64,000 nucleotides of DNA from Nitrospirota bacterium (GTDB lineage Bacteria > Nitrospirota > Thermodesulfovibrionia > Thermodesulfovibrionales > UBA6898), in the NCBI GenBank assembly GCA_016214855.1, contig JACRMT010000004.1:843575-907574 (forward strand). Direction: 5' to 3'. Made by a program: the position numbers and the translations under genes. The notes beneath the pieces were generated by a model. That model searched no databases. It had not been told where the DNA came from and saw only the letters and a program-made list of their open reading frames with translations. Below are positions 34,417 through 41,901 of the stretch, one piece after another. Position 1 is the first letter of the stretch. Each line of letters begins with the position of its first letter.

Positions 34417-34650
34417 CTTTAAATACTTCGCCAGACTGAAAAATAATAAGTAGTTGATTATAGCAACGGTGCATACAAAAATGCAACGACTTTACCCATT
34501 CAGATGATCCACCCGGCCGAAAGACCTTTTTTATATAAGTTACTTGATAAATATAAGATGGCTATTTGTCAAAATAATATTGCGATAATCGGGACAAAAT
34601 AGAATAATAACAGGTGAATACCTTGAAAAATCTAAAGAAGAACATAAGGC

Positions 34651-36045
34651 ATGAAGATCATGTCGACTGACAAAAACTCTCATAAGGATCATACAGAGTT
34701 CATAAGTCTTGACCTCATCCCTGACCCTTTCATTATCCTGAGGCCTGACGGCACCATCGTTGATGCAAATCTGAGCTTTTTCACCCTCGTCGGTTCGGGC
34801 AAGGAAACGGTTATCAGCAGGAATTTCAATGAGATCGACCTGCTCAGAGAACTCTCAAGGAAGATTTCCCAATCCTTCGTCTCAGGATCAGAGGATTTTG
34901 AGAGGATCGCCTATCATACCAGGCATTTTGAAGTGCTGATCCTCCCGTTCAGGCATGCCGATGAACCCTATTTTATCAGGATCGTGCTCAAGGACATCAC
35001 GAACTTCATCAGACTCGAAAAGGAGCTCCTGAAAAGGAACAAGGAGCTGATCATCATCAATACCCTTTCCAGTGCCTTCATTTCATCAGAGAATATGGAT
35101 CTGGTCATGGAGGACCTGATCGAAAAGGTCCTGCTTATCACAGACTTTCATACCGGTTTTCTGATGATGACCGAAGACGAGCAGCTCAAGCTCAGGACAA
35201 GCAAGGGAATCTCGTCTGATCTGCAGAAATTCATTCTTGACGGAGGCATTGAATCCCTCTGCAGCGATGCGCTCAAGATACAGGAGCCGATGTATTTTAT
35301 CGAGCGGTCGGTCATAGCGGAAATTCCGGTCCTCCGGGAGGAAGGCTTTGTTTTTATTGCTGCTATTCCGCTCCTGTCAAGCCAAAAGGTCATGGGACTG
35401 CTCTTCCTCGCCAGCAGGGTGAACCGGGAGATGGATTTTGATTTTGCAGCCCTTCTTTCACTGGTCGGCAACCATTTTTCCCATATCCTCGACAAGATCA
35501 AGCTCTTCCAGGAGACAAAGAGACTCTCGGTCACCGATGGTCTCACCGGACTCTTCAACAGCAGATATTTCTACCGATATCTCGATCTCGAGATATCAAG
35601 GACAAAGCGGTACGGCAGTTCGTTTTCGCTCATGCTTTTTGACATTGATAATTTCAAGAAACTGAACGACACATACGGTCACCAGGCAGGCGACGAGGTG
35701 CTTCAGGAACTTGCCAGGATCTTCAAGTCAGTTTCGAGAGAAACGGACATTGTGGTAAGGTATGGAGGCGAGGAGTTCGTGATCATACTGCCGAACACGG
35801 CAGAAGATGAGGCGATCGCCCTTGCCAACAGAATTCTGCTGACAGTGCAGGAGACAAAGATAAAGATCAATGCCACGGAAAGAGTGAGTATAACCATAAG
35901 CGGCGGTGTTGCATCGTTTCCTCAGAATGCATCCACCGCAAAAAACCTGCTCAATGCTGCTGACAGCGCCATGTACGCAGCAAAGACAGCGGGCAAAAAT
36001 ACCATCGTCTGTTATCAGGGGAAGATGCGTGAAAAAAAAATTTGA
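34651..36045 (+). CDS. PAS-GAF diguanylate cyclase
   Basis: 464 residues. PAS (about 20-125), GAF (about 140-290) and GGDEF (about 300-460) with the active site YGGEEF and an upstream RETD I-site that should bind c-di-GMP for feedback inhibition. No TM, so soluble. Its 3' end overlaps the 2-oxoacid oxidoreductase beta gene start by 17 nt, an unusual coupling. Confidence 0.92.
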   Translation: MKIMSTDKNSHKDHTEFISLDLIPDPFIILRPDGTIVDANLSFFTLVGSGKETVISRNFNEIDLLRELSRKISQSFVSGSEDFERIAYHTRHFEVLILPFRHADEPYFIRIVLKDITNFIRLEKELLKRNKELIIINTLSSAFISSENMDLVMEDLIEKVLLITDFHTGFLMMTEDEQLKLRTSKGISSDLQKFILDGGIESLCSDALKIQEPMYFIERSVIAEIPVLREEGFVFIAAIPLLSSQKVMGLLFLASRVNREMDFDFAALLSLVGNHFSHILDKIKLFQETKRLSVTDGLTGLFNSRYFYRYLDLEISRTKRYGSSFSLMLFDIDNFKKLNDTYGHQAGDEVLQELARIFKSVSRETDIVVRYGGEEFVIILPNTAEDEAIALANRILLTVQETKIKINATERVSITISGGVASFPQNASTAKNLLNAADSAMYAAKTAGKNTIVCYQGKMREKKI

Positions 36046-36778
36046 CAGACCCAAAAGTCTCAAGCCCAATGCATTCCGGTACTGCCCCGGCTGCGGACAC
36101 AGCCTCGTGCACAGGCTTATCGCAGAATGTATTGACACACTCGGCATCCAGGACAAGGTCGTCGGCATTGCACCGGTGGGCTGTGCCGTCTTTGCCTATG
36201 ATTACTTTAATTTCGACATCCTTGAGGCTGCCCATGGCAGACCCCCTGCCGTGGCAACCGCGCTGAAAAGGGTCATGCCTGACAGGATCATCTTCTCCTA
36301 TCAGGGAGACGGAGACCTTGCCGCAATCGGCACATCAGAGATCATCCATGCAGCCAACAGGGGTGAGAACTTTACGGTATTCTTCATTAATAACGCTACA
36401 TACGGCATGACCGGCGGACAGATGGCTCCGACAACGATCACCGGGCAGAGAACAACCACCACTCCCCGGGGCAGGGATGTGCAGACCACCGGGTATCCGC
36501 TCAAGGTGTCGGAACTCCTTTCGGCCATTGAGGGCGTGTCGTTCATCCAGCGTGTTGCGGTGGATTCCTATAAGAACCTCGTAACAGCAAGAAAGGCCAT
36601 AGAAAAGGCCTTCAGATACCAGATCGAAGGCAGGGGGTTCAGCCTTATCGAGATCCTATCACCCTGTCCTACTGATTGGGGGATGAGCCCCAGGGCTGCC
36701 GCAGAATGGCTCAGAACAGACCTCTCCCAAACCTACCCTCTCGGGCTGGTCAAGGATAAATACGCGGGAACCAACTGA
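36029..36778 (+). CDS. 2-oxoacid:ferredoxin oxidoreductase beta subunit
   Basis: 249 residues from GTG 36029, preceded by AGGGGAAG. YCPGCGHSLVHRL near 18 and the thiamine diphosphate/Mg motif YQGDGDLAAIGTSE near 92 are family hallmarks; a GMTGGQ segment follows. It forms a complex with the gamma subunit encoded next. Alpha and delta (ferredoxin-like) subunits are not encoded in the window, so the complex is incomplete here. Substrate class (2-oxoglutarate or 2-oxoisovalerate) cannot be settled. Confidence 0.92.
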   Translation: MKKKFDRPKSLKPNAFRYCPGCGHSLVHRLIAECIDTLGIQDKVVGIAPVGCAVFAYDYFNFDILEAAHGRPPAVATALKRVMPDRIIFSYQGDGDLAAIGTSEIIHAANRGENFTVFFINNATYGMTGGQMAPTTITGQRTTTTPRGRDVQTTGYPLKVSELLSAIEGVSFIQRVAVDSYKNLVTARKAIEKAFRYQIEGRGFSLIEILSPCPTDWGMSPRAAAEWLRTDLSQTYPLGLVKDKYAGTN

Positions 36779-36779
36779 C

Positions 36780-37322
36780 TTGGAAAAGAAGATCATCATC
36801 GCGGGCTCCGGCGGCCAGGGCATATTGTTTCTCGGCAGAATGCTCATGTCAGCTGCCATGCTCGAAGGAAGGGATGTTACCTGGTTCCCCTCTTACGGAG
36901 CTGAAATGCGTGGAGGCACGGCAAACTGCACCGTGATCATTGCTGACGAAATGATCGGCTCCCCTGTTGTCATAACGCCGGATATTCTTGTTGTGATGAA
37001 CAGGGCATCACTCGATCGCTTCCTGCCGAGCCTCAAAAAGAACGGCCTGCTTCTGTACGATTCCTCGCTTATTCCGGGGAAGATAGCAAGGAAGGACGTG
37101 GCAGCCGTCCCTATTCCCTCGACCAAAATTGCAGGCGACCTGGACAATCAGAAATCAGCGAACATGGTGATGCTCGGCGCCTTCATCGCAAAAACCGCAC
37201 TACTCAAGCCAAAGACGATATTCAGCATATTCGAGGACAATGCCGACCCGAAAAAAGCCGCGGCTTTTTCGGCAAATAGAGGGCTTGTCCAAAGGGGGAT
37301 GGACTGCATTGAAAATACGTAA
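36780..37322 (+). CDS. 2-oxoacid:ferredoxin oxidoreductase gamma subunit
   Basis: 180 residues from TTG 36780. The family start is MEKKIIIAGSGGQGILFLGR, followed by PSYGAEMRGGTANC. The C-terminal part carries the typical helix ANMVMLGAFIA. It is 1 nt after the beta gene. Its end overlaps the N-acetyltransferase gene by 14 nt, so the three genes are one transcription unit. Confidence 0.93.
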   Translation: MEKKIIIAGSGGQGILFLGRMLMSAAMLEGRDVTWFPSYGAEMRGGTANCTVIIADEMIGSPVVITPDILVVMNRASLDRFLPSLKKNGLLLYDSSLIPGKIARKDVAAVPIPSTKIAGDLDNQKSANMVMLGAFIAKTALLKPKTIFSIFEDNADPKKAAAFSANRGLVQRGMDCIENT

Positions 37323-37761
37323 GGCTCATATCAGCGACATTAAGGAAATCCAGAAGCTCGTGAACGAATTCGCCCGCAAAGAGCAGATGATACCACGGTC
37401 GCTCAATGAACTGTATGAGAATCTCAGAGACTTTGTCGTTGCCGAGGAAAAGAAGGTCATCGTAGGCGTCAGCGCCCTGCATATACTCTGGGATGATCTT
37501 GCAGAGGTCCGTTCGCTCGCGGTGAAGAAAGAGTTACACAAAAAAGGCATCGGCAGAAAGATGGTTGAACAATGTTTAATTGAGGCAAAAGAACTCGGCG
37601 TCAAACGGGTCTTTGTGCTGACGTACCAGCCTGAGTTCTTCAAGAAATTGGGGTTCAAAGACACGGACAAGGCGGAGCTGCCGCAGAAGATCTGGGGCGA
37701 CTGCATCCGCTGTCCCAAATTCCCTGAGTGCGACGAGCATGCCCTCATCAGGAATGTGTAG
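37309..37761 (+). CDS. argA: short-form N-acetylglutamate synthase (GNAT)
   Basis: 150 residues from TTG 37309, selected by AGGGGG upstream. The GNAT motif is VRSLAVKKELHKKGIGRKMV (acetyl-CoA loop), then FVLTYQPEFFKKLGF. A distinctive C-terminus IWGDCIRCPKFPECDEHAL is shared with single-domain N-acetylglutamate synthases of thermophilic and delta-type bacteria. It would start arginine biosynthesis; argC lies 15 kb away. Confidence 0.8.
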   Translation: MKIRKAHISDIKEIQKLVNEFARKEQMIPRSLNELYENLRDFVVAEEKKVIVGVSALHILWDDLAEVRSLAVKKELHKKGIGRKMVEQCLIEAKELGVKRVFVLTYQPEFFKKLGFKDTDKAELPQKIWGDCIRCPKFPECDEHALIRNV

Positions 37762-37786
37762 CCCCTCCGGCTGATCTGCTGACTGT

Positions 37787-38341
37787 ATGCCCCTAGTAAC
37801 AGATGCGTACAGACCACCTGAGCCTGACCCCCTGCTCAGGGATCACCTTTCTCTTTTTACTGATGATCTGAAGGATCTCCCCCTGCTCGATCTTGCCTGC
37901 GGCGATGGCCATAACGGCCTGTTCCTGGCATCAAGGGGTTTTTCAATAATTCTTGCTGATCGCTCAGAAGAGGCCCTGAAACAGGCAGGCGACAGAGCAG
38001 CATCTCTCGGTGTTAACGTTACACTCATACAGATCGATCTTGAACAGAGGATCAGTGATCCGTTTGAAAACGATACATTCAGCGCAGTTCTTGTCTTCCG
38101 CTATCTGCATCGGCCTCTCATCCCCTGTATCAGGAAAGTCCTCAGAAAAGGCGGCCTTCTCATATACGAGACGTTTACCACTGAACAGGCCAGGTTTGGT
38201 AAGCCGAAAAACCCGGAGCATCTGCTCAAGCCCGGAGAACTGCTGTCATGGTTTCAGGATTGGGAGATCATTCATTCCTTCGAAGGCATAAAGGAAAACC
38301 CGAAGAAAGCTGTCGCACAGCTCGTCTGCAGAAAACCGTAA
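37787..38341 (+). CDS. class I SAM-dependent methyltransferase (TehB-like)
   Basis: 184 residues. Motif I LLDLACGDGHNGLFLASRG near 33, followed by IILADRSEEAL. The remaining motifs (FRYLHRPLIP, LRKGGLLIYETF) match small-molecule methyltransferases of the tellurite-resistance TehB type. Substrate unknown. Confidence 0.85.
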   Translation: MPLVTDAYRPPEPDPLLRDHLSLFTDDLKDLPLLDLACGDGHNGLFLASRGFSIILADRSEEALKQAGDRAASLGVNVTLIQIDLEQRISDPFENDTFSAVLVFRYLHRPLIPCIRKVLRKGGLLIYETFTTEQARFGKPKNPEHLLKPGELLSWFQDWEIIHSFEGIKENPKKAVAQLVCRKP

Positions 38342-38359
38342 GAATAGGAGAGTTGGTCA

Positions 38360-38485
38360 ATGAAAAACTTCGATAATCGTATTTTCAGTATCTTTAAGAA
38401 ACAAGAGGGAAAGCCGAAGTTATCGGGGTATTGCATGCAGAAAGCCTGCAATCCGTGTTATACCGATTCCCTCGAATTCTTTTAA
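38360..38485 (+). CDS. possible 41-residue protein
   Basis: AGGAG lies 9 nt before ATG 38360. The product begins MKNFDNRIFSIFKKQEG and has three cysteines. It runs 66 nt antisense into the PIN gene end, which lowers the likelihood that it is real. No similarity recognised. Confidence 0.25.
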   Translation: MKNFDNRIFSIFKKQEGKPKLSGYCMQKACNPCYTDSLEFF

Positions 38486-38830
38486 CCCAAGTAGATGCTT
38501 GTCGCCGGTGACGATAAGGTGCGCCGCGGCTTCCTTTGCACATTCAAGGATTCTGTTGTCTGGCTCATCCGCTAATATCTGAAGTTTCTTCTTAGGCCGG
38601 ACAACCGTCGCGCTCCTGCTGATATGCTTTATGGCAGTGGTAATTTTTTCATCATCCCACAGGAATTTATCCCTCAGTTTTCCGGCAGTTTCCGTAAGGA
38701 TGGCAACAGATGTGAACAACGCGACTCTTCCCTCAATAGCAAGCAGATATGCCTCTTCTGCCTTACTGCCCGGGGTTATGAAAGCTGGAATAAAGACATT
38801 GGTATCAAAAACCACCTTCAGCATCAGCAT
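38420..38830 (-). CDS. PIN-domain ribonuclease toxin (COG1569-type)
   Basis: 136 residues. PIN acidic sites are visible: FDTNVFIPAF (first Asp), ILTETAGKL (Glu), EPDNRILECA (Asp) and VTGDKHLLGL (Asp). The start ATG overlaps the antitoxin stop (TGATG), so it is translated by coupling. VapC-like toxins cleave RNA. Confidence 0.88.
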   Translation of the reverse strand: MLMLKVVFDTNVFIPAFITPGSKAEEAYLLAIEGRVALFTSVAILTETAGKLRDKFLWDDEKITTAIKHISRSATVVRPKKKLQILADEPDNRILECAKEAAAHLIVTGDKHLLGLKEFEGIGITRIAGFLHAIPR

Positions 38831-39075
38831 CAGCGATTGTCAAATATCATTTTTTCGATATCTTTCTCAGTAAACTTCAGGGCTTTCGCCTTTCTTGCAC
38901 CATAACGCTGCAGGGCATAGAATTCGTCTTTCAGCTTCTCCTGCTTATAGGACAAAAGCATTTCCCTGAAAAGCTTACTCATCGTTTCACCTTTAGCCCT
39001 GGCTATCTCTTTACATTCCCGCGCGATATCGGGTGGCACGGATATGGTCATTACGACCCGCTGCCTATTCTCCAT
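38830..39075 (-). CDS. ribbon-helix-helix antitoxin partner of the PIN toxin
   Basis: 81 residues from ATG 39075, which follows AGGAGG by 5 nt. RHH core: RVVMTISVPPDIARECKEIA then GETMSKLFREMLLSY; the C-terminal tail (KALKFTEKDIEKMIFDNR) would bind the toxin. A direct repeat at 39086-39103 just upstream is the likely operator. Confidence 0.85.
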   Translation of the reverse strand: MENRQRVVMTISVPPDIARECKEIARAKGETMSKLFREMLLSYKQEKLKDEFYALQRYGARKAKALKFTEKDIEKMIFDNR

Positions 39076-39085
39076 GATCACCTCC

Positions 39086-39103
39086 TGTATTACTTTGTAT
39101 TAC
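39086..39103. promoter_or_regulatory. operator-like direct repeat of the PIN/RHH locus
   Basis: TGTATTAC occurs twice (39086-39093 and 39096-39103), one helical turn apart, immediately upstream of the antitoxin ribosome site. RHH antitoxins typically bind such repeats. Confidence 0.5.
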
Positions 39104-39172
39104 CATATCAGGTTCCTTTTATCGTTGTCAACGAACAACCGCAGCCCCGTTTCCTTCGAATCCTCCCATTTC

Positions 39173-41071
39173 TCATCCTTCCCTGAAGGACATTTTCAGC
39201 TCATAGACCCCGGCCTCGGCACGCTGCTCAACGAGAAACCCCATCTTTTCAAAGAGCTGGAGCATCGGCCGGTTGTCCATCAGCACTGCTGCAGTAAAGC
39301 CATGGAGGCCGTTCCGTTTTGCCAGAAGCGTGATGTAGGCAAGGAGCTCTGAGCCGATGCCCCTGCTCTGATGGTCATCGCGCACAACAAAGGCAACCTC
39401 AGCGGTATGGGTCTTCTCATCAATGAAATACTGCGCCATGCCAACGATCGATTCCCTGTTGTCCTGCTCTACTATGGCCAGAATGACCATCTCCCGCGTA
39501 TAGTCGATCACCACAAACTTCTGGAGCTGTTCATGCGGCATGGAATTTCTTGTCGATATGAAGCGGTGGTACATGCAGTCGGATGAGAGATCATAGAAAA
39601 AATCCTTAAGGAGCTGTTCATCGGTCATCCGCACCGGCCGCATCAGCAAGACAAGACCGGTCTTTGTTGTCCTGTGAGCCTCAAGCTTCTCAGGATATAC
39701 TCCGGCCGCGCCCGGGATGAAAGCCTGGTCCTTATAGATAAGATGGAGTTTCTTCGCCTCTTCGATCAGCCCGCTTCTGAATTTCGGATGGGCAATGGCT
39801 ATGAGGTCCATGGCACGCTCCCTCGTGTTCTTGCCGTGAAGATAGGCTATGCCGTATTCGGTAACAACATAATGCAGATCACCCCGGGTCAGGGTAACTC
39901 CCGCTCCCTCCCTGAGAAACGGAACGATCCTCGATATGGAGTCAGCCTCGGCAGTTGACTGGATGGCAAGGATCGTTTTGCCACCCTCTGAGAGTATCGC
40001 ACCTCTCATGAAATCAGCCTGTCCTCCGATGCCGCTGAAGAAATACTTGCCGAGGGACTCGGCCGTTGCCTGCCCGGTAAGGTCTATTTCGAGTGCACTG
40101 TTAATGGCTGTCACATTTCTGTTCCGTGCGATCGTGAGAGGATTGTTGGTATAGCTTACCGGCCTGAACTCAATGCTCGGATTGTCGTGGATGAACTCAT
40201 AGGTCTCCTTTTTCCCCATGCAGAAAGCAGCAACGGTCTTATCCCTGTTCAGGTCCTTAAGGGAATTGTCTATGACCCCGCTTTTCATAAGCTCCATAAT
40301 ACCGTCCGTGAAGAGTTCGGTATGGACACCGATATGCTTCTTGTCCTTGAGATGCTCAAGGATCGCATTGGGGATACTGCCGTACCCCACCTGGATCGCG
40401 TCGCCGTCCTGAACTATCTGCGCGACAAACTTTCCGATCCTGCCGGCTATCTCGTCGGATACGACAGCCTCGAACTCAAGCAGCGGTTCATCATGCGGCA
40501 CCAGGAAATCAATGTCCCTGATATGTACAAAGGTATCGCCATGTACGCGCGGCATCGCGGCATTCACCTGGGCAATAACGATTTCGGCATTGTCCACGGC
40601 AGATTTTACGATATCTACGCTTATGCCCAGACTCACATACCCGTGGGCATCCGGCAGCGAGGTCTGAATAAGGGCTACGTCGATAGGAACACGTTTTTCA
40701 TTGAAAAGACGGGGGACAGCAGACAGGAATATGGGGGTATAGTCCGCAAGTCCCGCATTCACCGAATCCCGCGAAGTGCTGCCGATAAAGAACGAGTTGA
40801 ACCTGAAATTGTCCCTGTACCGCTCTTCAGCGTAGGAGTGCACACCAAGGTTCCATATCTGAAGGAGCTCAGTGTCCACAAACGCCTTGGGGTGTGACTG
40901 AATATGTCTGATCATGGCCTGCACAAGATACTGGGGCTCTCCGCAGCCTGTGCCGATAAAGATCCTGTCACCAGGATGGATGCGACTGAAGATGCCGGCC
41001 TCAGACGCGAACTTTTCAGGATAGTCCTTCTGCAGTTTCTGCAGTATGGGATCATTGTGTTCAATGCTCAT
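39173..41071 (-). CDS. acetyl-CoA hydrolase/CoA-transferase fused to a GNAT acetyltransferase
   Basis: 632 residues. The N-terminal 4-hydroxybutyrate CoA-transferase-like part (about 25-440) carries FIGTGCGEPQ, the catalytic-Glu region GVHTELFTDGIM and YVVTEYGIAYLHGKN. The C-terminal GNAT part (about 475-632) has VRDDHQSRGIGSELLAYITL. This fused architecture is known in several bacteria. The CoA-transferase may interconvert acyl-CoAs, and the GNAT part may acetylate a protein. An inverted repeat lies just upstream. Confidence 0.9.
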   Translation of the reverse strand: MSIEHNDPILQKLQKDYPEKFASEAGIFSRIHPGDRIFIGTGCGEPQYLVQAMIRHIQSHPKAFVDTELLQIWNLGVHSYAEERYRDNFRFNSFFIGSTSRDSVNAGLADYTPIFLSAVPRLFNEKRVPIDVALIQTSLPDAHGYVSLGISVDIVKSAVDNAEIVIAQVNAAMPRVHGDTFVHIRDIDFLVPHDEPLLEFEAVVSDEIAGRIGKFVAQIVQDGDAIQVGYGSIPNAILEHLKDKKHIGVHTELFTDGIMELMKSGVIDNSLKDLNRDKTVAAFCMGKKETYEFIHDNPSIEFRPVSYTNNPLTIARNRNVTAINSALEIDLTGQATAESLGKYFFSGIGGQADFMRGAILSEGGKTILAIQSTAEADSISRIVPFLREGAGVTLTRGDLHYVVTEYGIAYLHGKNTRERAMDLIAIAHPKFRSGLIEEAKKLHLIYKDQAFIPGAAGVYPEKLEAHRTTKTGLVLLMRPVRMTDEQLLKDFFYDLSSDCMYHRFISTRNSMPHEQLQKFVVIDYTREMVILAIVEQDNRESIVGMAQYFIDEKTHTAEVAFVVRDDHQSRGIGSELLAYITLLAKRNGLHGFTAAVLMDNRPMLQLFEKMGFLVEQRAEAGVYELKMSFREG

Positions 41072-41087
41072 GGCTGTTGATCACCTC

Positions 41088-41106
41088 GATATACTCTCAG
41101 TATATC
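41088..41106. promoter_or_regulatory. operator-like palindrome upstream of the CoA-transferase gene
   Basis: GATATAC-TCTCA-GTATATC is a perfect 7-bp inverted repeat, 17 nt before the start codon. It would place a repressor over the ribosome site or promoter. Confidence 0.45.
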
Positions 41107-41228
41107 AGATGCCGGTTCCTTCATAAGGCAAATCCATTTAATGTATCAATTTGTCTGGAAACGGCACTAAACATCTGTTATAGTTTTACAACAATTATGC
41201 ATTATTGGTCTGCTGCAGGAGGAAGGTT

Positions 41229-41645
41229 ATGATAAGAGTTATGTTTCTCTGTACCGGCAACTCCTGCCGGTCACAGATGGCAGAAGGATTCGCAAGGGTC
41301 CTCGGAAAAGGGCTCATCGATGCACACAGCGCCGGGCTGACGCCGACCGATGTACATGAACGGGCCATTGCCGTGATGCGTGAGGTCGGGATTGATATCT
41401 CAGATCAGGAGTCCAAAGAGATCGATACGGACTTTCTCCTCTCGATGGACGTGATCATCACCCTCTGCGGCAATGCAGAAGCCTCCTGCCCCATGACACC
41501 GCCTCATATTAAGCGCATCCACTGGCCTATCGACGACCCTGCGGCGGCTGACGGAACAGAAGCTGAGATCATGGCAGCGTTTCGAAGGGCAAGAGATGAG
41601 ATCAGGGTGAAGATCGAAGAGCTCATAGCCGTTCAGGTGAATTAA
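41229..41645 (+). CDS. arsC: ArsC-type (thioredoxin-coupled) arsenate reductase / low-Mr phosphatase-like protein
   Basis: 138 residues from ATG 41229 (upstream GGAGGAAGG). The P-loop is MFLCTGNSCRSQMAEG, and the distal cysteine pair lies in LCGNAEASCP, as needed for the ArsC relay. It would reduce arsenate to arsenite. No arsB/arsR neighbour is present, so a protein-tyrosine phosphatase role is an alternative. Confidence 0.85.
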   Translation: MIRVMFLCTGNSCRSQMAEGFARVLGKGLIDAHSAGLTPTDVHERAIAVMREVGIDISDQESKEIDTDFLLSMDVIITLCGNAEASCPMTPPHIKRIHWPIDDPAAADGTEAEIMAAFRRARDEIRVKIEELIAVQVN

Positions 41646-41901
41646 TTTCCTTCTGTCAGGGTGTACCCTGCAGGATGAACAGAATCCGAAAGTAGCGGGG
41701 ATATGCACCGGCACTTCTCTCGGACCGCTCCACCGAAAATATGCTTCCAAATCCTGCACAGTGCATTGTTACTGCCTTCCTGCACGATCCGGATCGTTTT
41801 TGGGATAATTTCCTTGTGTTTTGACTGAAATGGGATATGATTTCAGTAAGGGGGCATAGTGATCACATTTCGAATCGCGCATTTTTTTATTGAGGGGATT
41901 T

